Part shown: positions 43,428 through 53,216 of the stretch, piece after piece | Position numbering within the stretch: the stretch's first letter is position 1 | How the letters are laid out: each line of letters opens with the position of its first letter | Assembly: GCA_965206615.1 (NCBI GenBank) | Contig: OZ242219.1 | Coordinates: 1 to 64,000 of the forward strand | DNA: 64,000 bases | Direction of reading: 5' to 3' | Origin: VXNE01 sp965206615 | GTDB taxonomy: Bacteria > Pseudomonadota > Gammaproteobacteria > Pseudomonadales > Azotimanducaceae | Notes under the pieces: generated by a model | Database searches by the model: none | Seen by the model: only the letters and a program-made list of their open reading frames with translations | What the model was told of the DNA's origin: nothing | Program-made: the position numbers and the translations under genes

Positions 43428-43981
43428 CCTTCGCTCCCCGTGACATCCGGGAGTGCGGCGAATGCCTGTACGACCCTGCGACGGTGCGGTTCGCCATCGA
43501 CCGGCTGGCGGTACGCCTGACGCTGGATCTCGCCGCTGCGTCCCCCGTGGTGGTATGCGTCATGAACGGTGGTCTGCCGTTCACCGCCGCGCTGCTCGAA
43601 CGCTTCGCCTTTCCCCTGGAGCTGGACTACGTGCATGCCACGCGCTACCGACATGCCGAGCCGGGGCAGCACCCGGTGGGAGACGATCTGCGCCTGCGCG
43701 TCTGGCCGGCGCGCCCGCTCGACGGACGCACCGTGCTGCTGACGGACGATGTGCTCGATGAGGGCGTGACGCTCGCGAGTCTCAAGACCCGCATGGAGGA
43801 AAGCGGCGCGGCGCGGGTGGTGACCGCGGTGCTCGTGGAGAAAGCCGTGGCGGGGCGAGTGTTCGCCGTCGACTACGCCGCGCTGTCGGCACCGGACCGC
43901 TACCTCGTCGGCTGCGGCATGGACTACAACGGCTGGTACCGCAACCTGACGGGAATCTATGCACTCGAGGGCGTGACGTGA
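43424..43981 (+). CDS. hpt: Hypoxanthine-guanine phosphoribosyltransferase
   Basis: Makes IMP or GMP from hypoxanthine or guanine and PRPP. The PRPP-binding loop is VLLTDDVLDEGVTLASL, and the N-terminal VVCVMNGGLPFTAALLERF and C-terminal YLVGCGMDYNGWYRNLTGIY segments are typical. 185 aa. Both ends overlap neighbours by 4 bp (ATGA with mscS, GTGA with the phosphorylase). The next gene would release hypoxanthine, so the two form a short salvage route. Confidence 0.9.
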   Translation: MTFAPRDIRECGECLYDPATVRFAIDRLAVRLTLDLAAASPVVVCVMNGGLPFTAALLERFAFPLELDYVHATRYRHAEPGQHPVGDDLRLRVWPARPLDGRTVLLTDDVLDEGVTLASLKTRMEESGAARVVTAVLVEKAVAGRVFAVDYAALSAPDRYLVGCGMDYNGWYRNLTGIYALEGVT

Positions 43982-44739
43982 GTGCCCGGCGCATCGCCAT
44001 CGTGGGCGGCACCGGCCTCGCCTCCCTCGCCGGCGTGGACTCGCACCCGGCCGACACCCCGGCGACCACGCCCTATGGAGCCCCTTCCGCTGTCCCCGTG
44101 TCCGGAAAGTTCGGCGATACCGAGGTGTTGTTCCTGCAACGCCACGGAAGCCCGCGCGGAATCGTCCCGCACCTGGTCAACTATCGGGCCAACATGTGGC
44201 TGCTCCATGCGCTGGGCGTCGACGCGGTGGTCGCCACGTACACGGTCGGGGCCATCGACCCGGAGTGCCGGGACGCGGAGCTCGTCGTGCCGCACCAGTT
44301 GGTCGACTACACGGTCGGCCGTGCCCACACCTTCGTCGAGGCCGGCGAGATTCGCCACGTGGACTTCACCGACCCGTTTGACGCGGACCTGCGCGAACGC
44401 CTCATCGGTGTCGGGCAGCGTTGCGGGCTGCGGGCGCGGCTGCATCCCCAGGGTGTCTACGCCTGCACCCAGGGACCGCGCCTCGAGAGCGCCGCGGAGG
44501 TCGACCGCCTCGAACGGGACGGATGCACGGTGGTGGGCATGACCGCCATGCCGGAAGCCGCGCTCGCGCGCGAACTCGACCTCCCCTACGCCGGCATCTG
44601 CCTCGTCGTCAACCGCGCCGCCGGCCGCGGTCACGGGCCGATCTCGAGCAGTGGCATTCGCGCGGCGGTCGCTCGGGGCAGCGCGGATCTCTCCCGGCTG
44701 CTAGAGGCCTTCCTCGGCGATACGGGCCAGCTGAACTAG
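43978..44739 (+). CDS. S-methyl-5'-thioinosine phosphorylase (MTAP-like), 253 aa
   Basis: Nucleoside phosphorylase of the MTA phosphorylase family. Visible blocks are IAIVGGTGLASL, FLQRHGSPRGIVPHLVNYRAN, YTVGAIDPE, YACTQGPRLESAAEVDRLER, VVGMTAMPEAALARELDL and LVVNRAAGRG. In adenine-type enzymes the last block carries Asp; here it is Asn, as in enzymes acting on 6-oxopurines. This and the coupling to hpt favour methylthioinosine over methylthioadenosine, as for P. aeruginosa PA3004. Start is GTG at 43978. Confidence 0.85.
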   Translation: MSARRIAIVGGTGLASLAGVDSHPADTPATTPYGAPSAVPVSGKFGDTEVLFLQRHGSPRGIVPHLVNYRANMWLLHALGVDAVVATYTVGAIDPECRDAELVVPHQLVDYTVGRAHTFVEAGEIRHVDFTDPFDADLRERLIGVGQRCGLRARLHPQGVYACTQGPRLESAAEVDRLERDGCTVVGMTAMPEAALARELDLPYAGICLVVNRAAGRGHGPISSSGIRAAVARGSADLSRLLEAFLGDTGQLN

Positions 44740-45651
44740 GGCCTCGGGAATTTCGAGCTGCTCCGCGCGCAGGGCCAGCCCGAGCATGGGGTGGTCCAGG
44801 TAGTGCACGCTCCGGGCTCGCATGCGGCGCGTTTCGGAAAGGACCGCATAGCCGGGTTCGCCGCCGTTCGACGCGGCGTGCAGCCACAGTTCGGCGTCCA
44901 CCCGGAGGTAGCGACCCCGCGAGATCCGCAACGTCCCCTCGACCTCGAAGAGCCCGTCGGGACGTCGTGTGCCGAACTGCACCAGCAGGGGAATCGCCCG
45001 GCCCGGCGCGGCCGTTGGCTGCAGCCAGCGGCCGTGATGCAGGACCTCGTAGTCCGGTGAGCGCCGCAGGCGGCGGACGTGCGCGGCCAGGGCGAGGTCG
45101 TCTTCGCGCCAACGCATGCTGGCGTGGACGAGCCCCTCCTCGAACGCTTCGAAGGCCGCGCGCGCGACCGACTCGGGCGACGATGGGGGAGCGGCCACCG
45201 TCCGCTCGGAGCCGTCGGTCTGACCTTCGGAGTCGGGGCCGGCCGCATCGCTTTCCGGCGCGTGCCCGGGCTGGTCGAGCGCGTCCGCGGTCGGGACCGC
45301 CGGCACGTCCATCCACATCCATGCGGGCGGCAGGGGCATGTCCTCGCCGGGCAGCGCGTCGACCGGCGCCGGGACGTCGGCATGGGGCAGCCCGTGGGCG
45401 GGGGCGAATCCGCTCAACGGCAGCGGATAGCGACGTGGCTCGAGGCGGACGAGCTGCTCCGTCGTCGCCACCGCCCGGTAACGAAACAGCACGACTTCGA
45501 CGGAATGCCAGTCGTGTTGCAGCCAGGCACGGACATCGGGCTCCGCGGCCGAGAGATTGCCTGCCAGCGACGCGGCGAGGCAGGCGGCGATGCCGGCCGC
45601 GCAACGCGCCGCGCGGCGCGTGCCGTGCGGGTCATGCCGTGGCGGCAACAC
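44701..45651 (-). CDS. CsiV-like envelope protein, 316 aa
   Basis: The exported protein has the CsiV-family opening strand VEVVLFRYRA after a signal peptide (AGIAACLAASLAGNLSAAEP), and a conserved C-terminal LSETRRMRARSVHYLDHPM. CsiV binds peptidoglycan in Vibrio and activates LpoA with PBP1a. The middle is an acidic low-complexity linker. The frame has no ATG: GTG at 45651 or TTG at 45648 give the signal peptide, overlapping the mfd stop by 20 or 17 bp. Placement after mfd matches other gammaproteobacteria. Confidence 0.75.
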   Translation of the reverse strand: MLPPRHDPHGTRRAARCAAGIAACLAASLAGNLSAAEPDVRAWLQHDWHSVEVVLFRYRAVATTEQLVRLEPRRYPLPLSGFAPAHGLPHADVPAPVDALPGEDMPLPPAWMWMDVPAVPTADALDQPGHAPESDAAGPDSEGQTDGSERTVAAPPSSPESVARAAFEAFEEGLVHASMRWREDDLALAAHVRRLRRSPDYEVLHHGRWLQPTAAPGRAIPLLVQFGTRRPDGLFEVEGTLRISRGRYLRVDAELWLHAASNGGEPGYAVLSETRRMRARSVHYLDHPMLGLALRAEQLEIPEALVQLARIAEEGL

Positions 45652-48600
45652 TCGGTTCGACCCCGGGGGCGAGACGCTCGAGCAGCCGCTCGACGAACTC
45701 GAACCGTGCCGCGGGTGCGTCGAGCTTCGCCGCGAAGCGGAGCCGCGCGGCATCCTGCAGACGGAAGGTGGCGGGCTCCGCCTGCACCAGGTGCACGACG
45801 GTCAGCGGATGGACCGTCGTGTCCGCATCGAATTGGAGGCGCCCGGAAGCCGCGCCCACGTCGATGCGGCCGATGCCGAGGCTGTCGCTCGTGAGCTTGA
45901 TCTCCGTCGTGCGGAACAGCGCGCGAGCGGCTTCCGGCAAGGGGCCGAATCGATCGATGGTCTCGGCCTTGAGATCGTCCAGCTGATCGAAGGTGCCGGC
46001 GTTCGCGATGCGCTTGTAGAGGATCAGCCGCATGTGCACGTCGGGGAGGTAGTCGTCCGGGATCAGCGCCTGGACGTGCAGGTTGACTTGCGGACTGCCG
46101 CGCAGCGTCGGCAGCGGTTCGTCCATGTCCGGTACGCGTCCGGCCCGAATGGCGTCCACCGCGCGCTCGAGCATTTCCAGGTAGAGCGAGAAGCCGATGG
46201 TCTCGATCTGTCCGGACTGGTCTTCGCCGAGCAACTCGCCGGCGCCCCGGATCTCGAGGTCGTGGGTGGCCAGGGTGAAGCCGATGCCCAGCTCGCCGGC
46301 GGCTTCGATGGCTTCGAGACGCTTGCGGGCATCGCTTGTCAGGGCGCGCGGGTCGGGCGTCATCAGGTAGGCGTATGCCTGGTGATGGGAGCGTCCCACC
46401 CGGCCGCGGAGCTGGTGCAGCTGCGCCAGGCCGAAACGGTCCGCCCGGTCGATGACGATGGTGTTGGCGTTCGGGATGTCGAGGCCGTTCTCGATGATGG
46501 TGGAGCACACCAGGAGGTTGCTGCGGCGATGGTAGAAGTCGGCCATCGTGCGCTCGAGCGCGCGCTTGTGCATCTGGCCGTGGCCGACGCCGATGCGAGC
46601 CTGCGGCACCAGTTCTGCGAGTTCGTCCGCGGCGCGGTCGATGGTCGCGACCTCGTTGTGGACGTAGAAGGCCTGGCCGCCACGGGCGAGTTCCCGCGCG
46701 ATGGCCTCGCGGACGAGGTGCTTGCGCTTCGGCACCACGAAGGTCTTGATCGACAGGCGCTTGGCCGGCGGCGTCGCGATGATGGACAGGTCGCGCATGC
46801 CGCCCAGCGCCAGGTTGAGGGTCCGGGGAATCGGTGTGGCGGTCAGCGCCAGCACGTCGACCTCCGCGCGCAGGGCTCGCAGGCGTTCCTTCTGGCGGAC
46901 GCCGAAGCGATGCTCCTCGTCGACGATGATCAGGCCGAGGTCGCTGAAGGAGATGCCGGCGCCAAGCAGCCGGTGGGTGCCGATGACGATGTCGACGCGC
47001 CCCGAGGTGAGGCGTTTGCCGATGTCCGCGATCTCCTTCTCGGTACGCAGTCGCGACACTGCTTCGATGTGAACGGGCCAGTCGGCGAAGCGGTCGCGGA
47101 ACGTCTCGTGGTGCTGCTGGGTCAGCAGCGTCGTCGGGGCGAGGATCGCGACCTGGCGTCCCGAAGCGACCGCCACGAACGCGGCCCGCATGGCCACTTC
47201 GGTCTTGCCGAAGCCGACATCCCCGCAGATCAGGCGGTCGGTCGGTTTTTCGGAGCAGAGATCGGCGATGACGGCGTCGATGGCGGCCTGCTGGTCCGTC
47301 GTGGTCTCGAAGGGGAACTGCTCGCAAAAGCGGTAGTACTCGTCATCGGGCCGCGCGAAGACGGTGCCCTGGCGCGCGGCGCGGCGGGCATGGATGTCGA
47401 GGAGTTCGGCGGCGACATCGTAGGCCTTGGCGGCGGCCCGGCGCTTGGCCTTGTCCCACTGGTCCGAGCCGAGCCGGTGCAGCGGAGCGCGCTCGGGGTC
47501 CGCGCCGGCGTAGCGCGAAACCAGGTGCAGCGACGTGACGGGCACGTAGAGCTTGGCTTCCTCGGCGTACTCGAGCGCCAGGAATTCCTGCGCGTGGCCA
47601 TCGATCTCGAGTCTCTCGAGGCCGAGGTAGCGACCGATGCCGTGGTCGATATGGACCACCGGCGCGCCGACGGAGAGTTCCGTCAGGTTGCGGATGACAA
47701 GGTCGGGGTCGATGCGTCGGGTGGTCGCGCTCCGCGCCGCGGTATCGTCGTTGCGCAGACCGAACAGTTCGGTTTCCGTGACGATGGCGAAATCCGGCAG
47801 CCACGCGCCGCGTTCGATTTCGGCTACCGTCAGCGCCAGCTCCTTGCGCTGCCCGATGAACTCCTCGAAGGTGGCGACCGAAGGCGGTCGTATCTGCGCA
47901 CGCGCCAGGAACTCCTCGAGGTGCTGGCGGCGTCCCGGCGTCTCGGCGGTCAACAGCACCGGTTGGTCCGCGGTGTCGAGAAACGCTCGCAGCAGACGCG
48001 CCTCGTCGCGTCCCCGGTGGCTCGCCGTCAGTTCGGGAAGCGGGCGTCCACGGAAGCCGACGCGATGACGGTGGCGCGTGGCATCGGGGTCCACCTGCAC
48101 CTGGCCATGAGGTTTCAGCGCCGCCTGGAGCAATTCGCGCGTGAGGTACAGCGCCCCCGGTTCGAGGATCGGCCGTTCCACGTCGTAACGCAGCGACTCG
48201 TGGCGGGCGTGCAGTTCGTCCTCGAAACGCGCCGCCGCCGCCATGGCGTCCGCCTCGAGGACGATGACCGTGTGGTCGGGCAGGTAGTCGAACAACGTCG
48301 CCGTCTCCTCGAAGAAGAGCGGCAGGTAGTATTCGACGCCGGCATGGGGAATCCCCCGGCTCACGTCCTGGTACATCGGGCAATGGCGCACGTCGACGTC
48401 GAAGGTACGGTGCCAGCGGTCGCGAAAACGGGCGATGGACGGGGGATCGAGCGGCACCTCCTTGCCGGGCAGCACGCGCACGGACTCGACTCGCTCGGCC
48501 GTCCGTTGCGTATCCGGATCGAAGGTGCGCAGCGTCTCGATGCGGTCGTCGAACAGGTCGATGCGCAGCGGCGCGGACGTGCCCATCGGGAAGATGTCCA

Positions 48601-49111
48601 TCAGTGAGCCGCGCACCGCGTATTCGCCGCGCTCCGCCACCGTGCGGGCATGACGGTAGCCGGCCCGCTCGAGGCGCTGGCGCTGGCGGTCGATCAGGAA
48701 ACGCTGTCCCGTGGCAAGCGTCAGGGTCTGCGCGTCGACGAACGACGGCGGGGCAAGCCGCTGCATCAGGGTGCGCACGGGTGTCACGAGTACGCCCCGC
48801 GTCACCTCCGGCAACGCGTGCAGTGTCGCCAGGCGGTCCGAGACGATGTCCTCGTGGGGCGAGAAGTTGTCGTACGGCAGCGTTTCCCAGTCGGGAAAGT
48901 GCAGGATCGGGACCTTGCCTGACGTGTAGAAGTCGACCTCGTTGCGCGCCTGGTTCGCGTTCTCGGTATCGCGCGCGGCATACAGGACGAACGCGCCCGG
49001 GGCGCGGGCGAGTTCCGCCGTGGCGAAACTCGCCCCGCTGCCGAACAGCGACTGCCAGTTGTGCACGACATGCCGGGCCGGAATCCGGATCTGCGGCTCG
49101 GGTGGCGTCAT
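45632..49111 (-). CDS. mfd: Transcription-repair coupling factor
   Basis: ATP-dependent translocase that removes stalled RNA polymerase and recruits UvrA. The 1159-aa length matches the family. Order: a UvrB-like N-terminal region (FPDWETLPYDNFSPHEDIVS), the RNA-polymerase interaction domain (VVHIDHGIGRYLGLERL), the helicase with Walker A LICGDVGFGKTEVAMRA near residue 630 and DEEHRFG box, motif VI QLRGRVGRS, and a C-terminal TRCF domain. Starts at MTPPEPQIRIPARHV. A promoter probably lies in the gap 49112-49590. Confidence 0.96.
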   Translation of the reverse strand: MTPPEPQIRIPARHVVHNWQSLFGSGASFATAELARAPGAFVLYAARDTENANQARNEVDFYTSGKVPILHFPDWETLPYDNFSPHEDIVSDRLATLHALPEVTRGVLVTPVRTLMQRLAPPSFVDAQTLTLATGQRFLIDRQRQRLERAGYRHARTVAERGEYAVRGSLMDIFPMGTSAPLRIDLFDDRIETLRTFDPDTQRTAERVESVRVLPGKEVPLDPPSIARFRDRWHRTFDVDVRHCPMYQDVSRGIPHAGVEYYLPLFFEETATLFDYLPDHTVIVLEADAMAAAARFEDELHARHESLRYDVERPILEPGALYLTRELLQAALKPHGQVQVDPDATRHRHRVGFRGRPLPELTASHRGRDEARLLRAFLDTADQPVLLTAETPGRRQHLEEFLARAQIRPPSVATFEEFIGQRKELALTVAEIERGAWLPDFAIVTETELFGLRNDDTAARSATTRRIDPDLVIRNLTELSVGAPVVHIDHGIGRYLGLERLEIDGHAQEFLALEYAEEAKLYVPVTSLHLVSRYAGADPERAPLHRLGSDQWDKAKRRAAAKAYDVAAELLDIHARRAARQGTVFARPDDEYYRFCEQFPFETTTDQQAAIDAVIADLCSEKPTDRLICGDVGFGKTEVAMRAAFVAVASGRQVAILAPTTLLTQQHHETFRDRFADWPVHIEAVSRLRTEKEIADIGKRLTSGRVDIVIGTHRLLGAGISFSDLGLIIVDEEHRFGVRQKERLRALRAEVDVLALTATPIPRTLNLALGGMRDLSIIATPPAKRLSIKTFVVPKRKHLVREAIARELARGGQAFYVHNEVATIDRAADELAELVPQARIGVGHGQMHKRALERTMADFYHRRSNLLVCSTIIENGLDIPNANTIVIDRADRFGLAQLHQLRGRVGRSHHQAYAYLMTPDPRALTSDARKRLEAIEAAGELGIGFTLATHDLEIRGAGELLGEDQSGQIETIGFSLYLEMLERAVDAIRAGRVPDMDEPLPTLRGSPQVNLHVQALIPDDYLPDVHMRLILYKRIANAGTFDQLDDLKAETIDRFGPLPEAARALFRTTEIKLTSDSLGIGRIDVGAASGRLQFDADTTVHPLTVVHLVQAEPATFRLQDAARLRFAAKLDAPAARFEFVERLLERLAPGVEPSVAATA

Positions 49112-49590
49112 CTCACGGGCTTGCGGGGAACAACGGGCCGGGCATTCTAACAGTGTGTCGGACTTGAGCGTGCGTGAGCGCGAACTGCGTTCGCGTTGGA
49201 GTTTCGCTGGCGCGAAACTCCCGTGGCGTCAAACCCTGACGCGCCCTCCAGGCGGCGTGCCAGACCCGAATTCCGACACGCCACTGACAGCGCGAGAGGC
49301 TTGGGGGAGCGCCAACGACCCAACGTTCGACACGGTGACAGGTGCGGCGGGATGCAGCGAGACGCTCAACGGACCTGTGTCCCGACCGGGAAGACGAGGC
49401 CGCCGAGGAAGCCGAGGGAAGACGCGGAGAGCCGCGGAAACAGGCGCATTCGAGCGCCTTCGAGGAGGGCCCGCGCGCGTCTGTACCATCCGATTTCTGT
49501 GGATGCGCGACCCGCAAAAGGTTAGAGTTGCACCCTCGTGAAAATCTCAACGACCTCCACGGGTTGCGCGCGAGCGAACCCGCGTTCGCC
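49112..49590. other. Intergenic gap between mfd and korC with a palindromic repeat
   Basis: It contains GGAGTTTCGCTGGCGCGAAA, continuing CTCC, at 49198-49221, a reverse-oriented copy of the 29230/57425 palindrome. The rest has GC-rich open frames on both strands without family character. It must hold the divergent control regions of mfd and korC, but no convincing promoter was picked out. Confidence 0.5.
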
Positions 49591-51378
49591 ATGAAAGCCA
49601 CCGACATCCGGGACCCGTCCTATTTCCACAAGGTCGTGGATTGCCAGTGGGCATGTCCCGCCCACACACCCGTGCCCGAATACATCCGGTTGATCGCCGA
49701 GGAACGCTACACCGAGGCGTACATGATCAACTGGGAGTCCAACGTATTTCCGGGCATCCTCGGACGCACCTGCGACCGTCCCTGCGAGCCGGCCTGCCGC
49801 CGCGTGCGCACGGAGGAGAAGCCGGTCGCGATCTGTCGGCTGAAGCGTGTGGCAGCGGATCACAAGGGCGACATCGGCCCCTACCTGCCGGCCGTCCCGG
49901 CGGGCAAGAACGGCAAGCGCATCGCCCTGCTCGGCGCCGGTCCGGCGTCGCTCGCGGTGGCACGGGATCTCCTGCCGTTCGGCTACGAGATCGACATGTT
50001 CGATCGCGACCCCGCCGGCGGCGGCATGATGCGCAGCCAGATTCCGGCATTCCGGCTACCGGCGGACGTCCTCGATGAGGAAGTCGACCTGATTCTCGAC
50101 ATGGGCGTGAACGCGCGCTTCAACTACGAGATCACGAGCCTGAAAGCCATGCTCGACCTCGGCTACGACGCCTATTTCATCGGTACGGGCGCGCCGCGCG
50201 GGCGCGACCTCGACCTGCCCGGACGGCGCGAAGTGGACGAGCACATCTCCATCGGCATCGACTGGCTGGCGAGCGTCGCGTTCGGCCATACGACCGCCAT
50301 CGAGGGCAAGGTGATCGTGATGGGCGGCGGCAACACGGCGATGGACTGCTGCCGGACCTCGAAGCGCGTCGGTGCGGAGTCGGTCACCGTGGTCGTGCGC
50401 TCGGCCTTCGAGGTGATGAAGGCGTCGGAGTGGGAGAAGGAAGAGGCGATGGACGAGAACATCCCCATCGTCAACAACCGCCCGCCGAAGGAGTTCGTGC
50501 ACGAGAACGGCAAACTGAAGGGCGTGGTGTTCGAGTGCGTGAAGCCGGTGCGGGACGAGGCGAGCGGGCGTCTGCGCTACGTACCGACGGGCGAGCCCGA
50601 CGTCTACATGGAGTGCGACCATATCCTCATGGCGATCGGGCAGGAGAATCACTGCCCCTGGATCGAGCGCGACATCGGTCTCGAGTTCGACAAGTGGGAC
50701 TGCCCGGTGCTCGACGAAGTCACCCTCCAGTCCAGCCACCCGAAGATCTTCTTCGGGGGCGACTCGGCCTTCGGCCCCGAGAACATCATCTGGGCGGCCG
50801 CCCACGCGCACCAGGCGGCGATCTCCATCCATCTCTTCTGCCAGGAAAAGGACCTGCGTGAGGACCGGTCCCCGGAAGGGATGAACCTCGTCAGCCAGAA
50901 GATGGGCATGCACGAGTGGAGCTACGACAGCGAGCACGATCCCGCCAAGCGTTTCATCGTGCCCCACGCCAAGAAGTCACGGGCCCTCGAGAACATCAAG
51001 GTGGAGGTCGAGCTCGGCTTCGACCGGGCCCTCGGCCTGAAGGAGGCACAGCGCTGCCTGAACTGCGACGTGCAGACGGTGTTCGCGGAAGGGCTCTGCA
51101 TCGAGTGCGACGCCTGCGTCGACATCTGCCCGATGGACTGCATCACCTTTACCTCGAACGGTGAGGAAGCGGATCTGCGGACCCGGCTGCTGGCCCCCGC
51201 CACGAACGCCGAGCAGGATCTCTATGTGTCCGAGACGCTGCCCACGGGCCGCGTGATGGTGAAGGACGAGGACGTTTGCCTGCACTGCGGTCTGTGCGCC
51301 GAACGCTGTCCGACGAATGCGTGGGACATGCAGAAGTCGATCGTCCATATCCCGCAACTCGGGACCTACACCGGATGA
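49591..51378 (+). CDS. GltD-like FAD/Fe-S NAD(P) oxidoreductase subunit (KorC-like), 595 aa
   Basis: The N-terminal Fe-S region (CQWACPAHTPVPEYIRLIAE, CDRPCEPACRR) is typical of glutamate synthase small-chain-like proteins. It is followed by an FAD site (LLGAGPASLAVARDLL), a second dinucleotide site (VIVMGGGNTAMDCCRTSKR), and two C-terminal 4Fe-4S motifs (CIECDACVDICPMDC, CLHCGLCAERCPTNA). It likely moves electrons from the KorAB core to NAD(P). The start MKATDIRDPSYFHK is used; upstream frame is shadow. The stop overlaps korA by 4 bp. Confidence 0.85.
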   Translation: MKATDIRDPSYFHKVVDCQWACPAHTPVPEYIRLIAEERYTEAYMINWESNVFPGILGRTCDRPCEPACRRVRTEEKPVAICRLKRVAADHKGDIGPYLPAVPAGKNGKRIALLGAGPASLAVARDLLPFGYEIDMFDRDPAGGGMMRSQIPAFRLPADVLDEEVDLILDMGVNARFNYEITSLKAMLDLGYDAYFIGTGAPRGRDLDLPGRREVDEHISIGIDWLASVAFGHTTAIEGKVIVMGGGNTAMDCCRTSKRVGAESVTVVVRSAFEVMKASEWEKEEAMDENIPIVNNRPPKEFVHENGKLKGVVFECVKPVRDEASGRLRYVPTGEPDVYMECDHILMAIGQENHCPWIERDIGLEFDKWDCPVLDEVTLQSSHPKIFFGGDSAFGPENIIWAAAHAHQAAISIHLFCQEKDLREDRSPEGMNLVSQKMGMHEWSYDSEHDPAKRFIVPHAKKSRALENIKVEVELGFDRALGLKEAQRCLNCDVQTVFAEGLCIECDACVDICPMDCITFTSNGEEADLRTRLLAPATNAEQDLYVSETLPTGRVMVKDEDVCLHCGLCAERCPTNAWDMQKSIVHIPQLGTYTG

Positions 51379-53216
51379 CCACCTACAACGATTTCGTCAT
51401 TCGCTTCGCGAACGTCAACGGCTCGGGTTCCGCGAGCGCCAACGGCATGTTCGCGAAGGCGCTGTTCCGCATGGGCGTGCCCATCGCGACGCGCAACATC
51501 TTTCCCTCGAACATCGAGGGCCTGCCGACGTGGTTCGAAGTGCGGGTGTCCGCGGCGGGCCGTTACGGCCGCCGCGAGGGCGTCGACCTGATGGTGGCGA
51601 TGAACGCCGAGACCTACGAGGAGGATGTCGCCTCCGTGGTCCCGGGCGGCTTCCTGCTCTACGACAACTCGAAGGGCCTGGATCGACGCCTGTATCGGCC
51701 GGACATCGTCGAGATCGGCATCCCGATCGCGAAGCTCATCCTGCCGGAGTTCGGCAACCCGAAGCAGCGCAAGCTCTTCAAGAACATTGTCTATCTCGGC
51801 GCGCTGTCGGCGCTTTTGAACATCGATTTCGAAGTGATCACGGGCATGGTGTCGACGCAGTACCGCGGCAAGGACGAACTGATCGCTCCGAACATCCATG
51901 CCCTCGAGATCGGGCGCGGCTACGCCCGCGAGTATCTCGACTGTCCCCTGCCCATCCAGGTGCGCCACACCGCGGCGCTCGGCGACCGCATCATGATCGA
52001 CGGCAACACGGCGGGTGCGCTGGGCGCGATCTACGGCGGCGCCACCGTCTGCGCGTGGTATCCGATCACGCCCTCGACCTCCATGGCGGAAGCGTTCGAG
52101 AAATACGCCGGCCAGCTGCGCACCGACGACGAGACCGGCCAGCGCAAGTACGCCATCCTGCAGGCGGAGGACGAGTTGTCGGCCATCGGCATCGTCATCG
52201 GCGCGGGCTGGAACGGTGCGCGCGCGTTCACGGCCACCAGCGGTCCGGGGCTGTCGCTGATGTCCGAGTTCCTGGGTCTGGCGTACTTCGCGGAAATCCC
52301 CGCGGTGCTGTGGGACATCCAGCGCGCGGGTCCGTCCACCGGCATGCCGACCCGCACGCAGCAGGGCGACGTCCTGCTCGCCGCGTACGCATCCCACGGC
52401 GACACGAAGCACCCGCTCATGTTCCCGGCGACGCCGCAGGAGTGTTTCGAGTTCGCGGCGGACGCCCTCGACCTCGCGGACCGGCTGCAGACGCCGGTGA
52501 TCGTCCTGTCGGACCTCGAACTCGGGATGAACGACAACCTGTCCGAGCCGCTGACCTGGGACGATAACCGCAGGTACGACCGGGGCAAGGTGCTCTCCCG
52601 CGAAGACCTTGACGAGATCGAGGAGTTCGGTCGGTACGTGGATGTCGACGGAGATGGAATCGGCTACCGGACCCTGCCGGGCGCGCATCCGACGAAGGGC
52701 GCGTTCTTTACGCGCGGCACCTCGCGCGACGCCTACGCCCGGTACACGGAGGATCCCGAAGCGTACACGGCGAACATGGATCGGCTGCTCGTGAAGTGGC
52801 GCACGGCCGCGTCCCTGGTGCCGGGTCCCGAGATTTCCGGGCGTGGCCACCGGATGGGTGTCGTCTACTACGGCGCCACGGCGATGCCGATGGACGAGGC
52901 CATGCAGCGGCTGGCGGAGGATGGCGTGCATCTCGATGCGATGCGCATTCGCGGCTTCCCGTTCTCCCGCGAGGTCACGGACTTCATCGAGAGCCACGAG
53001 GTTGTCTTCCTCGTCGAGCAGAACCGGGACGCCCAGATGAAGACGCTGCTGGTCATCGAAACCGGCGTCGATCCGGCGAAGATCGTACCGGTGCTGTACT
53101 ACGGCGGCCTGTCGATCTCGGCCGACACGATCCACGCCGGTGTGCTGGATTACTATCAGAAGCAAAACCTGCCTCGTCTGAAGGCAGTGAACGCAGCGAA
53201 AGGGCTGACGTCATGA
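51375..53216 (+). CDS. korA: 2-oxoacid:acceptor oxidoreductase, fused gamma-alpha subunit (KorA-like), 613 aa
   Basis: The N-terminal gamma domain (residues 1-190: FAKALFRMGVPIATRNIFPS) and the alpha domain beginning MIDGNTAGALGAIYGGATV are joined, as in KorA. The pyrophosphate-contact region is CAWYPITPSTSMAEAF, then QAEDELSAIGIVIGAGWNGA, TSGPGLSLMSEFLGLAYFAE and STGMPTRTQQGDVL. With KorB it binds thiamine diphosphate and oxidises a 2-oxoacid, probably 2-oxoglutarate, to acyl-CoA. ATGA overlaps at both ends show tight coupling. Confidence 0.88.
   Translation: MTTYNDFVIRFANVNGSGSASANGMFAKALFRMGVPIATRNIFPSNIEGLPTWFEVRVSAAGRYGRREGVDLMVAMNAETYEEDVASVVPGGFLLYDNSKGLDRRLYRPDIVEIGIPIAKLILPEFGNPKQRKLFKNIVYLGALSALLNIDFEVITGMVSTQYRGKDELIAPNIHALEIGRGYAREYLDCPLPIQVRHTAALGDRIMIDGNTAGALGAIYGGATVCAWYPITPSTSMAEAFEKYAGQLRTDDETGQRKYAILQAEDELSAIGIVIGAGWNGARAFTATSGPGLSLMSEFLGLAYFAEIPAVLWDIQRAGPSTGMPTRTQQGDVLLAAYASHGDTKHPLMFPATPQECFEFAADALDLADRLQTPVIVLSDLELGMNDNLSEPLTWDDNRRYDRGKVLSREDLDEIEEFGRYVDVDGDGIGYRTLPGAHPTKGAFFTRGTSRDAYARYTEDPEAYTANMDRLLVKWRTAASLVPGPEISGRGHRMGVVYYGATAMPMDEAMQRLAEDGVHLDAMRIRGFPFSREVTDFIESHEVVFLVEQNRDAQMKTLLVIETGVDPAKIVPVLYYGGLSISADTIHAGVLDYYQKQNLPRLKAVNAAKGLTS

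Noticed and set aside
45557..48607. 1016-codon open frame on the plus strand
   Set aside because: It is antisense to mfd, has no ribosome site and no domain, and arises from high GC codon bias.
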